Positions 52,482 to 60,111 of a stretch of 64,000 nucleotides of DNA are shown in pieces. Made by a program: the position numbers and the translations under genes. The notes under the pieces are model-generated. The model had not been told where the DNA came from. It made no database searches and was given only the letters and a program-made list of their open reading frames with translations. Origin of the DNA: an uncultured Vampirovibrio sp. (GTDB lineage Bacteria > Cyanobacteriota > Vampirovibrionia > Gastranaerophilales > Gastranaerophilaceae); the NCBI GenBank assembly GCA_910583725.1, contig CAJTXZ010000004.1, positions 58,122 through 122,121 of the forward strand. Direction: 5' to 3'. Position 1 is the stretch's first letter. Every line of letters begins with the position of its first letter.

Positions 52482-53777
52482 TTATAAAAGCCTCTTTACC
52501 CAGTTTAAAAGTGTCGTAATATCATACGGTTTTGGAAGATATAAATCTGCCCCCATTGATAAAATATTTTTTTTATCCTGTACAGTAGTTGAAAAAATAA
52601 TCTTCAAAGCCTTATTTTTCGGTGCTTTTTCTTTTATATCCAAAAGTGCGCTAAAACCTTGCTTTTTGTATTCATTACCATAATCTAAAATCAAAACATC
52701 CGGTTCAAATTTTTCATATTCACCCATAAAATTTTGATAATCATCACACGCCTTAACATTATACCCCTCCATCTTAAGACTAACCTCCAAAAGGCAATTC
52801 AAGGCCTTATCCGCCTCCATTATCATCACCCTGTTTTTAGGCTCCACCTTTGAAATTTCACCGTAAAGTTTCGGCCTATCTATCATATAGCAGGAATTTT
52901 TTGAATTTTTACACAACTTTAAAACATTAAACAACACGCTAAGTGCCTGCTTTTCATTCTGAAACTTATCAGCCCCGGTTTCAATAACTGCAACAGAAAG
53001 TTTCATAAGAGGAATCTTTTTCTCTTCAATGGTTTCAGAACTATACAGCATAAAATTATTCTTAAAGTCAAACTCAGAATAAAACCTCTCCAGAATATTA
53101 TCAAACGCAAATGTTAAAAATTTTGCAATCTGCTCTGCCCTTAAAAAGCGTGTCACGAGCAAGAATTCATTATTCGAATAATGACCTGCAATATCATCCC
53201 TTTGAAGGGTTGAATTTATAATTGCAGCAACGGTTTGAAGCACCTTTTCATAGGCAATCTCGCCATAAATTTCTTTATAAAAATCAAGCCCCGATATATT
53301 TACAAGCATAACAGCCCTGGAGATATCATCCTTAAGCCGTCTCTTAAGAGCTTTCATTATTACCTTATTTTCTATAAAATTTGTCAGAGGATTAATTGAA
53401 TTCTCCAAAAAACGCCTGATATGGGCATTTATCCTTGCCTGAAACTCTCTTGAATGAATTGATTCATCTAAAAAATCATCTGCCCCGGCTTCAAGCGCAT
53501 TTAATTTATCCTCCATCGCGTCAGACTTTGAAATCGCAATTATTACAGGCCTGAAATTATACGTTAAAACCCTTATTTTCTTAATAAATTCACTCAAAAC
53601 ATCATCAATAGTATCAGAGACTATGATTATTTCAGGCTCGGTATTTTTTATTTCAAAAATCGCTTCATCAAGACGTGAAAAAATTTTAACATCGCAATTC
53701 AAGGCCTCAACCAGCTTTTTATGCTTAATTGCAAGTTCTTTCCTCTTTGTTAAAATCAAAACCTCAGGGCTGTACAT
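52482..53777 (-). CDS. REC - degenerate GGDEF - REC response regulator (431 aa)
   Basis: The N-terminal receiver-like domain (about 1-120) has PEIIIVSDT where the phospho-Asp should be, so it may be unmodified. A GGDEF-like domain follows (about 125-290) with YSNNEFLL in place of GGDEF, so it cannot be a normal diguanylate cyclase. The C-terminal receiver (about 310-431) keeps PDVLILDYG with a phosphoacceptor Asp and the K of YLPKPYD. The start at 53777 is set by AGGAGG 6 nt upstream; it overlaps the histidine kinase gene by 14 bp, so the two are translationally coupled. No DNA-binding output domain, so output is by protein contact. Confidence 0.82.
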   Translation of the reverse strand: MYSPEVLILTKRKELAIKHKKLVEALNCDVKIFSRLDEAIFEIKNTEPEIIIVSDTIDDVLSEFIKKIRVLTYNFRPVIIAISKSDAMEDKLNALEAGADDFLDESIHSREFQARINAHIRRFLENSINPLTNFIENKVIMKALKRRLKDDISRAVMLVNISGLDFYKEIYGEIAYEKVLQTVAAIINSTLQRDDIAGHYSNNEFLLVTRFLRAEQIAKFLTFAFDNILERFYSEFDFKNNFMLYSSETIEEKKIPLMKLSVAVIETGADKFQNEKQALSVLFNVLKLCKNSKNSCYMIDRPKLYGEISKVEPKNRVMIMEADKALNCLLEVSLKMEGYNVKACDDYQNFMGEYEKFEPDVLILDYGNEYKKQGFSALLDIKEKAPKNKALKIIFSTTVQDKKNILSMGADLYLPKPYDITTLLNWVKRLL

Positions 53778-54522
53778 CAAATGCCTCCTGAATTTTAGCC
53801 CCATGGGCCTTTACCTTTTGTGTCATCCTTTCGGGCTCCATCACAGGAATATACACTAAAAACTCAGTAAAATTCCCCTCCTTTGATGAATTTACTTCAA
53901 TTTTTCCATTCATTTTCTCAATCAATGTCTTTGCAATATAAAGCCCAAGTCCGCTTCCCTGTGCAGTTGAGGTTAAGTAATTATCAATCCTGTAAAATTT
54001 TTCAAAAATATGTCCAAGCTCGGATTCTTCAATAAATGAGCCGTAATTTTTGATTGAAACCACATTAAAATCACACTTATTTTCTATCCTTATCTCAATA
54101 TCTGAATTTTTGTCTGAATATTTACATGCGTTTTCAACAATATTTACAAAAACCTGCTCCAGCTTATCTTTATCGGCCAGTGAATTTATCATAGCCGATG
54201 ATGATATTTTAAAATCTTTGTTTTTGTAATTAATCTTTACGATATCGCAGACATTTTTTATAACCCCTTCAAGATTAACCTCCTTTAGAATAATCTCGGT
54301 CTCTTTTGCTGTTTTTGCAATGCTCAAAACATTTTCAACCAGGTTAATAAGCCTGTCTGATTGCTCTAAAATAATATTCAAAAACTTTTTTTTACTAACA
54401 TCATCAAGCCTGCCCCAATTGTCAAGCATAGTCTTTGAAAAGCCCTTAATACTCGTTAACGGCGTCCTTATCTCATGTGAAAGCGTTGATATAAATTCAT
54501 CCTTTGTTTTGTCATTTTGCAT
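53764..54522 (-). CDS. Soluble histidine kinase core (252 aa)
   Basis: Only the kinase core: the phospho-His in EFISTLSHEIRTPLTSIKG (H-box) near residue 16, the N-box FVNIVENACKYSD, the G1-like region VSIKNYGSFIEE where the usual DxGxGI Asp is Asn and the glycine pattern is lost, the F-box IFEKFYRID and G2 GSGLGLYIAK. There are no membrane helices or sensor domain, so input must come from partners. The gene starts 2 bp after the ORF6N gene and overlaps the response regulator. Confidence 0.88.
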   Translation of the reverse strand: MQNDKTKDEFISTLSHEIRTPLTSIKGFSKTMLDNWGRLDDVSKKKFLNIILEQSDRLINLVENVLSIAKTAKETEIILKEVNLEGVIKNVCDIVKINYKNKDFKISSSAMINSLADKDKLEQVFVNIVENACKYSDKNSDIEIRIENKCDFNVVSIKNYGSFIEESELGHIFEKFYRIDNYLTSTAQGSGLGLYIAKTLIEKMNGKIEVNSSKEGNFTEFLVYIPVMEPERMTQKVKAHGAKIQEAFDVQP

Positions 54523-54524
54523 TT

Positions 54525-55049
54525 TTATTCACCCGCCCTAAAGCCAATTTTTGAAGGCGCTGTCCTGTCCATCAAAAGCGACATTGTTTTGTGTATTTCA
54601 AGAATATCCACCCTGTTCTCCTCACAATGCTGAATAAAATATTTTTCAAGTTCATTCAGCCTCTGTGACAAATCTTTATTTTCAATCGCAAACTGCCGAA
54701 GCACTATAAACGCTCTCACCACCTGAATATTAATCTCCACAGCTTTTTTGCTCCTTAAAACCCCGGATAGCATTGTAACACCATGTTCTGTAAAAGCATA
54801 GGCATTTGTCGCGCTATACTTGAGTTTTCCTAGGTGGTCACAATTTGTGACCACCTCATTTTGTTCTTTATCAGTCAATTGAAACATAAAATCAGATGGA
54901 AAGCGCTCAATATTGCGTTTTACCGCTTGATTAAGCTTTTTTGTCTCAACCCCGTACAATTCAGCCAAATCACAGTCTATCATTACCCTTTGGCCGCGGA
55001 TTGTAAAAATTCTTTTTTGCAAATTTTCAAACAAAACTAATTCATTCAT
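54525..55049 (-). CDS. ORF6N-domain DNA-binding protein (174 aa)
   Basis: The first ~100 residues match the ORF6N domain found in phage antirepressors and mobile-element proteins: RIFTIRGQRVMIDCDLAELY, TKKLNQAVKRNIERFP, DFMFQLTDKE, AYAFTEHGVTMLSGVL. A helical C-terminus follows. Here it is chromosomal and heads an operon with a histidine kinase and response regulator, which is unusual. The start at 55049 is set by a TATAAT 6 nt upstream; an in-frame ATG further up overlaps that box. It is divergent from the Fic gene. Confidence 0.88.
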   Translation of the reverse strand: MNELVLFENLQKRIFTIRGQRVMIDCDLAELYGVETKKLNQAVKRNIERFPSDFMFQLTDKEQNEVVTNCDHLGKLKYSATNAYAFTEHGVTMLSGVLRSKKAVEINIQVVRAFIVLRQFAIENKDLSQRLNELEKYFIQHCEENRVDILEIHKTMSLLMDRTAPSKIGFRAGE

Positions 55050-55055
55050 TTTTAA

Positions 55056-55061
55056 ATTATA
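55056..55061 (-). promoter_or_regulatory. -10 box of the ORF6N-kinase-regulator operon
   Basis: On the minus strand TATAAT ends 6 nt before the ATG at 55049 with no Shine-Dalgarno, another predicted leaderless start. No good -35 is visible. Confidence 0.45.
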
Positions 55062-55140
55062 CAATAAAATAAAACGCAAGCATATATAATTATGACAATT
55101 TTATCAGAATCTATATACAATTTGCCGCCAAATAACGGTT

Positions 55141-55170
55141 TTGCAACCACTCAATAATTTATGTTATAAT
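55141..55170 (+). promoter_or_regulatory. Promoter of the fic gene
   Basis: TTGCAA (55141-55146), an 18-nt spacer and an extended -10 TGTTATAAT (TATAAT at 55165-55170). The start codon at 55188 has AGAAGG in between, so this message does have a ribosome binding site. Confidence 0.6.
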
Positions 55171-55187
55171 AAACTAAAGAAGGTTTT

Positions 55188-55796
55188 ATGGTTTTAGAAA
55201 ACAAACTTGGAATAAGAGAATTCACAGAGCTTGCAAGAACGGAAGAAAGGATAAGCAAAAGAAAGCCTCTTGAGCTTTTTGAAAAAGACATTCTTAATTC
55301 TATGACAGCAGGAACATTTGATTCCCTGTCTAAAATTCATAAATACCTTTTTGGAGATATTTATGAATTTGCCGGTAAAATCAGAGACGCAAATATTGCC
55401 AAAGGCAATTTTAGATTTGCTCCCCTGATGTATTTAAGGCAGTCTTTAGAGTATATCGATAAAATGCCCCAATCTTCTTATGAAGAAATTATTGAAAAAT
55501 ATGTGGAAATGAATATCGCACATCCCTTTAGAGAAGGTAACGGCCGAAGTATGCGCATATGGCTGGATTTAATTTTAAAAAAAGAGCTCGGCAAAGTTGT
55601 TGACTGGTGCAAAGTTAACAAAGAAGACTATCTTTTGGCAATGGAAAGAAGCCCTGTTAAAAACGTTGAAATAAAAGAATTATTAAAGCAGGCACTTACT
55701 TTAAATATAAATGACAGAGAAGTTTATATCAAAGGTATTGACGCAAGCTATAGCTATGAAGGATATTTTACTTATAAAACAAGTGAACTAAAATAA
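55188..55796 (+). CDS. Class III Fic-domain protein AMP-transferase (202 aa)
   Basis: The Fic motif HPFREGNGR begins at His112, with all catalytic and ATP-binding residues intact, preceded by the fold's flap region (FAGKIRDANIAKGNFRFA). The C-terminus has S187-x3-E191-G192 (GIDASYSYEGYF), which matches the [S/T]xxxE[G/N] inhibitory motif in the C-terminal position typical of class III Fic proteins, so it is probably self-inhibited by oligomerisation. The likely reaction is AMP transfer to a protein. No partner antitoxin is adjacent. It has its own promoter and ribosome binding site. Confidence 0.9.
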   Translation: MVLENKLGIREFTELARTEERISKRKPLELFEKDILNSMTAGTFDSLSKIHKYLFGDIYEFAGKIRDANIAKGNFRFAPLMYLRQSLEYIDKMPQSSYEEIIEKYVEMNIAHPFREGNGRSMRIWLDLILKKELGKVVDWCKVNKEDYLLAMERSPVKNVEIKELLKQALTLNINDREVYIKGIDASYSYEGYFTYKTSELK

Positions 55797-55870
55797 CAAA
55801 AAGCTAAACACTATCGCATCCGTTTATACAATATTTTCTATTATTTTAAGGCCTGCATCCAATTCGGTTA

Positions 55871-56236
55871 TTAGCCAGCCATATTTTCTTTTATTAATTC
55901 AAACAAACCTTCAAGCCTTTTTTTGTCATTCAAATAAAAATACCCGACAATAACCTCTAAAGCTGTTGCATAGCGGTGAATTTCAGGATTATGCCTCTTA
56001 TTTACAGTAAGCTCCAGGTTTCTCGCCCGCCTGAAAATTTCCTTCTCCCCATCATTTAAAAAATTTTCATATATAATTTCTGCCATCTTTGCCTGAAAAT
56101 TAGCATTCACAAAGGATATTGTCATCTTGTGCATAATCTTTTGCGACTTTGTCTTAAAAATGACAATTTCTCTGACAAAAAGCTCATATACCGCATCACC
56201 TATATGCGCAAACCTTTTTAAATCAAAACTTTCCAT
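55871..56236 (-). CDS. mrnC: Mini-ribonuclease 3 (121 aa)
   Basis: RNase III catalytic domain without a dsRNA-binding domain, the enzyme that matures 23S rRNA ends in Firmicutes and Cyanobacteria. It shows FAHIGDAVYELFVRE with the catalytic Asp, a central basic loop (ARNLELTVNKRHNPE) and ALEVIVGYFYL with the catalytic Glu. The start at 56236 is chosen by family length; the frame is open to 56299 (TTG) but that extension is not homologous. AAAGG directly abuts the ATG and TAAAAT lies 7 nt upstream, so a leaderless start is possible. Confidence 0.92.
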   Translation of the reverse strand: MESFDLKRFAHIGDAVYELFVREIVIFKTKSQKIMHKMTISFVNANFQAKMAEIIYENFLNDGEKEIFRRARNLELTVNKRHNPEIHRYATALEVIVGYFYLNDKKRLEGLFELIKENMAG

Positions 56237-56305
56237 CCTTTGAATTTTACCATAAAACAGCTTAAAGGTTGTATTTTTGACAGCAAAAAACTGTCCCAAA
56301 ATACT

Positions 56306-56488
56306 TTAACCAGCAGGCATAATAAAGCCATAGTGCTCTAAAAAGGCTGCCTTAAAGGTATTCTCAAAATAAATCTGCACTTGGTCTGGAAAACTGTAAT
56401 ATTTCTTAACAAAAACTAAAATTTTATCAATTTTTACAACAGAAATTACTTTATTTATATATAAGGGAAGATTTAGTTTAAGGGAGTT
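56306..56488 (-). pseudogene. Open frame without a start codon upstream of mrnC
   Basis: Sixty codons are open on the minus strand and read like a real protein end: VISVVKIDKILVFVKKYYSF then QVQIYFENTFKAAFLEHYGF, ending MPAG-stop 70 bp before the mrnC start. No ATG or TTG is in frame and only an internal GTG is available. The upstream end runs into the ribosome binding site region of the next gene on the other strand. It is probably the 3' remnant of a gene. Family not recognised. Confidence 0.3.
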
Positions 56489-56490
56489 TT

Positions 56491-57951
56491 ATGGCAGATT
56501 CCATCACATCTTTAAGCTCAGCCTATACAAGGGATGCGCTCAAATACATAAATAATTTGGCCCTGAATGACTCAACCAACCTCACTGAAGATATTACAGG
56601 TGCAGTTACCTCGGTTCCTTTCTGCGGAGGGATATCAGCCGCAATGTTTACTGGCGGCAGGCTTATGAAGCGAACAGGCGAAGAATATACATCCATCTTT
56701 GGCAAAACCAAAAACAAAATGGCAGGTATAAAAGGCCTCACTGACACACTTTCAGGCATCAAGGATGTAATGTATAAAAACAATGCCCTAAATGCCATAT
56801 TAAAAGGCAGCAAAGGCCTTGAAGGCGCGTCAAAAAATCTTGAAGCAACAACACTGATTAAAGATTTATTAAAAGATACAAACGGCACGGCAGAAACGAT
56901 TTCAGAAATTCAAAACGTCATAAATAAAAGTACCGACGCCGATACCTTGGTTAATGGCCTAAAAAAACTCTCAAAACCAGCAGGCGAAGCAGCCAAAAAA
57001 ACATCTAAAATTTCAAAAGCAGCTAAATGGGTGAGCAATACAGGCCTTGGAAAAGCAATTGGCGAAATGCCCGCAGTGGTTTCAATAAAAACAGCAGGAA
57101 AAGAATTTCTTGCAACCACAAAAGCCGGACAAGCAATAGCAAAGGGTGCAGGCAATTTTTCAAAGGCATATAAAACATCAGGTGCCGGCATAAACGTTGC
57201 ATTAGAAGGCACAATAGCCCTGTTTACCGATGTTTTACCCGCATTCACACAGGGTGGTGCAGGCGAAGGTGTAAAACAGGTTGCAAAATCAGGTGCAAAA
57301 GTTGCAGCATCAACAGCAGGTTGGGTTGGGGGCGCAGCAATAGGTAAAGCTGCAGGTGCCGCAATAGGTACAGCAATCTGCCCCGGCATAGGGACAGCCA
57401 TAGGCGGTTTTATCGGCGATATGGTTTGCGGTGCAATTGGCTCATCCATCCTGGGAAAAGTCACAGAAAAAATCGTCGGCGAAGATTATACCGATAAAGT
57501 TCAAAATGAACAAGTAGCAGAGCAAGCTGCCCTTGTAGAAGGGGATTCAGCCACAATGTCAGAATTAAACCAGACCGTTCTTGCAAAGATTCAGGAAGAT
57601 TTGGCAGACGATGGCAAATTAACAAAAGACAGCGAAAAGATGCTTGAATACTTAAATTCAGATGAAGCAGGCAGTATAAATTCAGGCAACACAATGCTTG
57701 CAGGGACAAACAGCAGCGCAACAGGTCTGGATGAACTTATAAACAAAATTCAGTCCGGCGACAAATCAGTTTACGATGTGCCTGCAGATGTTCTTGAAGC
57801 AAGCGCAAAATCAGGCAGCACAATGATATCAGGCGGTTTTGCAAATAATTATACAAACTTTGGCATGCAAAACCCTTACCTAAATTCAGACAACGATTCT
57901 GATTTAGCCTCAAATGCAGATGAAAAATTCAATTATTTTGCAAATGCATAA
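56491..57951 (+). CDS. Glycine-zipper protein, lineage-specific (486 aa)
   Basis: After a helical, Lys/Thr/Ala-rich region to about residue 240 comes a dense glycine-zipper block (about 280-330: GWVGGAAIGKAAGAAIG, then GIGTAIGGFIGDMVCGAIG), the pattern of membrane-inserting or pore-associated proteins. The C-terminal ~150 residues are acidic and Asn/Ser-rich, ending FNYFANA. No signal peptide. AAGGGAG lies 6 nt before the ATG, so translation is strong. Overall design resembles the 369-residue protein at 32173. An exported or membrane-active role is inference only. Confidence 0.7.
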   Translation: MADSITSLSSAYTRDALKYINNLALNDSTNLTEDITGAVTSVPFCGGISAAMFTGGRLMKRTGEEYTSIFGKTKNKMAGIKGLTDTLSGIKDVMYKNNALNAILKGSKGLEGASKNLEATTLIKDLLKDTNGTAETISEIQNVINKSTDADTLVNGLKKLSKPAGEAAKKTSKISKAAKWVSNTGLGKAIGEMPAVVSIKTAGKEFLATTKAGQAIAKGAGNFSKAYKTSGAGINVALEGTIALFTDVLPAFTQGGAGEGVKQVAKSGAKVAASTAGWVGGAAIGKAAGAAIGTAICPGIGTAIGGFIGDMVCGAIGSSILGKVTEKIVGEDYTDKVQNEQVAEQAALVEGDSATMSELNQTVLAKIQEDLADDGKLTKDSEKMLEYLNSDEAGSINSGNTMLAGTNSSATGLDELINKIQSGDKSVYDVPADVLEASAKSGSTMISGGFANNYTNFGMQNPYLNSDNDSDLASNADEKFNYFANA

Positions 57952-58000
57952 AACAATCAAACCAAAACCCGCACACAGCCTTGCTTTTAAAAGTTTTATG

Positions 58001-58225
58001 CTAAGCTATTAATTCGCCAAGTGATACTAAATCCTCATATGGAACACCAGCTTCAGATAATTCTTCGGCAGTGAGCCCAAAAAGCGTTATTAAATTATCT
58101 GCTTCCATCCTTGTTTTGTTTTTATGATTTGACAAAATATTGAAAACCTTACTTACAGCGCTTTCCCGCGTCATATAAAGGCTTGAATTTGTCTTGTGTA
58201 ATAGTCGTTTTTTTGCTTTTCCCAT
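58001..58225 (-). CDS. Small hypothetical protein (74 aa)
   Basis: A basic N-terminus (MGKAKKRLLHKTNSS) is followed by a helical, mostly acidic domain: ESAVSKVFNIL, MEADNLITLFGLTAEELSE and VPYEDLVSLGELIA. The ATG at 58225 is preferred over an in-frame TTG at 58246; neither has a clear ribosome binding site. The regular helix pattern suggests a real small protein, possibly with a helix-turn-helix-like core. No family recognised. Confidence 0.5.
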   Translation of the reverse strand: MGKAKKRLLHKTNSSLYMTRESAVSKVFNILSNHKNKTRMEADNLITLFGLTAEELSEAGVPYEDLVSLGELIA

Positions 58226-58366
58226 AACAAAATTATCATGATTCAAATACGCAAAAAAGTAAACAGATTATTACAAGTATTAAATTTCGTAAAGTTTTTT
58301 TAAAAATTTAGCAAATTTTTTCATTATCGGTTTTTATATAATTGTAACATTTAGAAAGAAAAATTT

Positions 58367-59182
58367 TTGGCAATCGAAGCATTAAAAATCTCAAATTCCG
58401 CATCCTGCACCACTTTTGGAGCCAGAGCCCCAAAAGCGCACAATAAAGCGAAAAAAGAAAACCATAAGGAGCGGGATATCTTACATGACACGCCTTTAAG
58501 GTACACAGGCTACTGCGATGACATCGGTGCCGCCATAAGAACAATCTGCTGCAACTCAAAAAGTGCATTTATAAGAAGGCTGCCGGTTTTGTCGTTTATC
58601 CCGGTGGGGCTTTACATCGGGGCTGATGTTACAATCCAGTACAAAAAAACAAAAGAAGCCGAAGGCAAAGAGATGGCAAAGAAAAAAGCTGCAAGCCAGG
58701 CCATTTTCCAGGGTCTAACCAGCCTTCTCTTCCCAATAGGAATTGTAGCTGCAGGTCAAAAGGTTGCAGGCAAAGCCTTTGACAAGTTTATCCCAAAACT
58801 TCGGCAGGAATTCACTGCTGACGGCAAAAAAATAATTAACCATAACAGAGGCGCAGCCCTTGCTGTAGCAGGTGTTGCAACGCTAATTGCTGTTTCAAAA
58901 ATAGCAGATAATTTTGCAGAAAAATTCCTGATGGAAAAAATATTTAATCCGCTTTTAGGGCTAAATAAAGATGGGGCCAAAACTCCGGCAGCGCAAGGTA
59001 TTAAGACAGATAAAATCACAGCTGCACAAGAAAAAGAGATAAAAAAAGATAAAATTCCGGCTTCAAAAGATGAATCTGCCCCTGACGCCGAAAATAATTT
59101 CGAAGAATCTCCTGAAAAATTTGAAGAAAATAATGTTCTGAATCCAGAAGAAAATATCGACGCTAAACCAGTCGAAATTTAG
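58367..59182 (+). CDS. Leader-bearing multi-helix protein (271 aa)
   Basis: TTG start at 58367 giving MAIEALKISNSASCTTFGAR, a leader with TTFGA at residues 15-19. A TATAAT at 58337-58342 fits transcription from about 58349. Hydrophobic segments occur at about 69-85 (LPVLSFIPVGLYIGADV), 107-130 (AIFQGLTSLLFPIGIVAAG) and 158-180 (GAALAVAGVATLIAVS). A charged, Glu/Lys/Asn-rich tail of about 70 residues follows. Likely integral or peripheral membrane protein. Family not recognised. Confidence 0.7.
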   Translation: MAIEALKISNSASCTTFGARAPKAHNKAKKENHKERDILHDTPLRYTGYCDDIGAAIRTICCNSKSAFIRRLPVLSFIPVGLYIGADVTIQYKKTKEAEGKEMAKKKAASQAIFQGLTSLLFPIGIVAAGQKVAGKAFDKFIPKLRQEFTADGKKIINHNRGAALAVAGVATLIAVSKIADNFAEKFLMEKIFNPLLGLNKDGAKTPAAQGIKTDKITAAQEKEIKKDKIPASKDESAPDAENNFEESPEKFEENNVLNPEENIDAKPVEI

Positions 59183-60021
59183 TGTAAAACAAAATAATAG
59201 CGCGGGTTTTCATAGAATATAATAATATAAAAACTGCATAATTTGAGTCTTACAGGGCATTTCAAGGATACAATTCCTCTAAAACCCTTATAGCTGCAAT
59301 GTATTTAACGTTTTTTACAAGTGAAAACCTGTACAAAATTATCCGGAAGCATTTTTACTGTGCCAAAATACCAAATAGCACAAGGCTTTTAAACTTTTTA
59401 ATCCTGTTAAGACTCTCTTGTAACAAGGATTTTAAGGCTTCAATATATCTCAAAAACCTTGCCGCAAAAGTATTTCAAACCCTTTATTATACCAAACAAG
59501 CTAAAACACAATAACTCCAAGCATTGCACCCGTGCAAAATTATCAAACATCAATCATATTAATGATTTTTGCGGGTTTAATTTCCACACAAAAATATACA
59601 TATACACCCTAATAAGTCTTAAAATCCTTAATAACAAAGCATTGCAACAATATCATCCACGCAAAACGCTATATATAAGGTCATTTCAACGATTTTAAAA
59701 CCAATAAAACTGCTCCCGGCCAGAATTTCAGCCGCAACAAACACTCAAAATAAAGCCCCAAAGGGCATTTTAAAGGAAAATTCTACACTAAAAAACAGTT
59801 TACCTAATATTTTTACATGCCCGATTCTGCACGTATTTTAATTTTTTTATTAAGTTTAATTAAAATTTTAAGCAAAAATAAGTCAAAACTATGTTAAGTT
59901 TATTACCATCCGCTCAAAAGCCTTGCACTACAAAGTTTTTAGTGTAATCCGCCGGTCTCTAAGCACATTAAAGCTTATTAACCAATCACTCTAACAGCGT
60001 CAAACCCTAATACAATAATAC
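59183..60021 (+). other. Gene-free spacer of about 840 bp
   Basis: No gene or RNA recognised; short open frames here (59299-59514, 59459-59698) lack ribosome binding sites and look random. Word usage resembles the spacers at 4384-5100 and 25431-25600: AACAAGGATTTTAAGGC, GCACAAGGCTTTTAAAC, CCTTGCACTACAAAG, AAGCATTGCACCCGTGC. Confidence 0.5.
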
Positions 60022-60055
60022 TTTCAGGCACTTTCAATACTGAAAGTGCCTGAAA
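60022..60055. other. Perfect 15-bp hairpin
   Basis: TTTCAGGCACTTTCA (60022-60036) and its exact complement (60041-60055) flank a 4-nt loop (ATAC). It lies about 50 bp beyond the nifS terminator and has no clean T-run on either strand (minus side exits into GTATTATTGTATT). Could be a backup terminator for nifUS or a processed RNA end. Confidence 0.55.
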
Positions 60056-60073
60056 ACAATGTATTTTACCCGT

Positions 60074-60111
60074 CTAAAAAGCTTCAAATGCAGCAGCGCC
60101 AAGCTTTTTAG
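60074..60111 (-). terminator. Terminator overlapping the nifS stop codon
   Basis: CTAAAAAGCTT (60074-60084) and AAGCTTTTTAG (60101-60111) form a perfect 11-bp stem around a 16-nt loop. The nifS stop (60108-60110) is inside the stem and the T-run is part of the second arm on the minus strand. Confidence 0.55.

Noticed and set aside
59299..59698. Two overlapping plus-strand frames in the spacer before nifS
   Set aside because: No start signals, biased composition and no conserved-looking domain.
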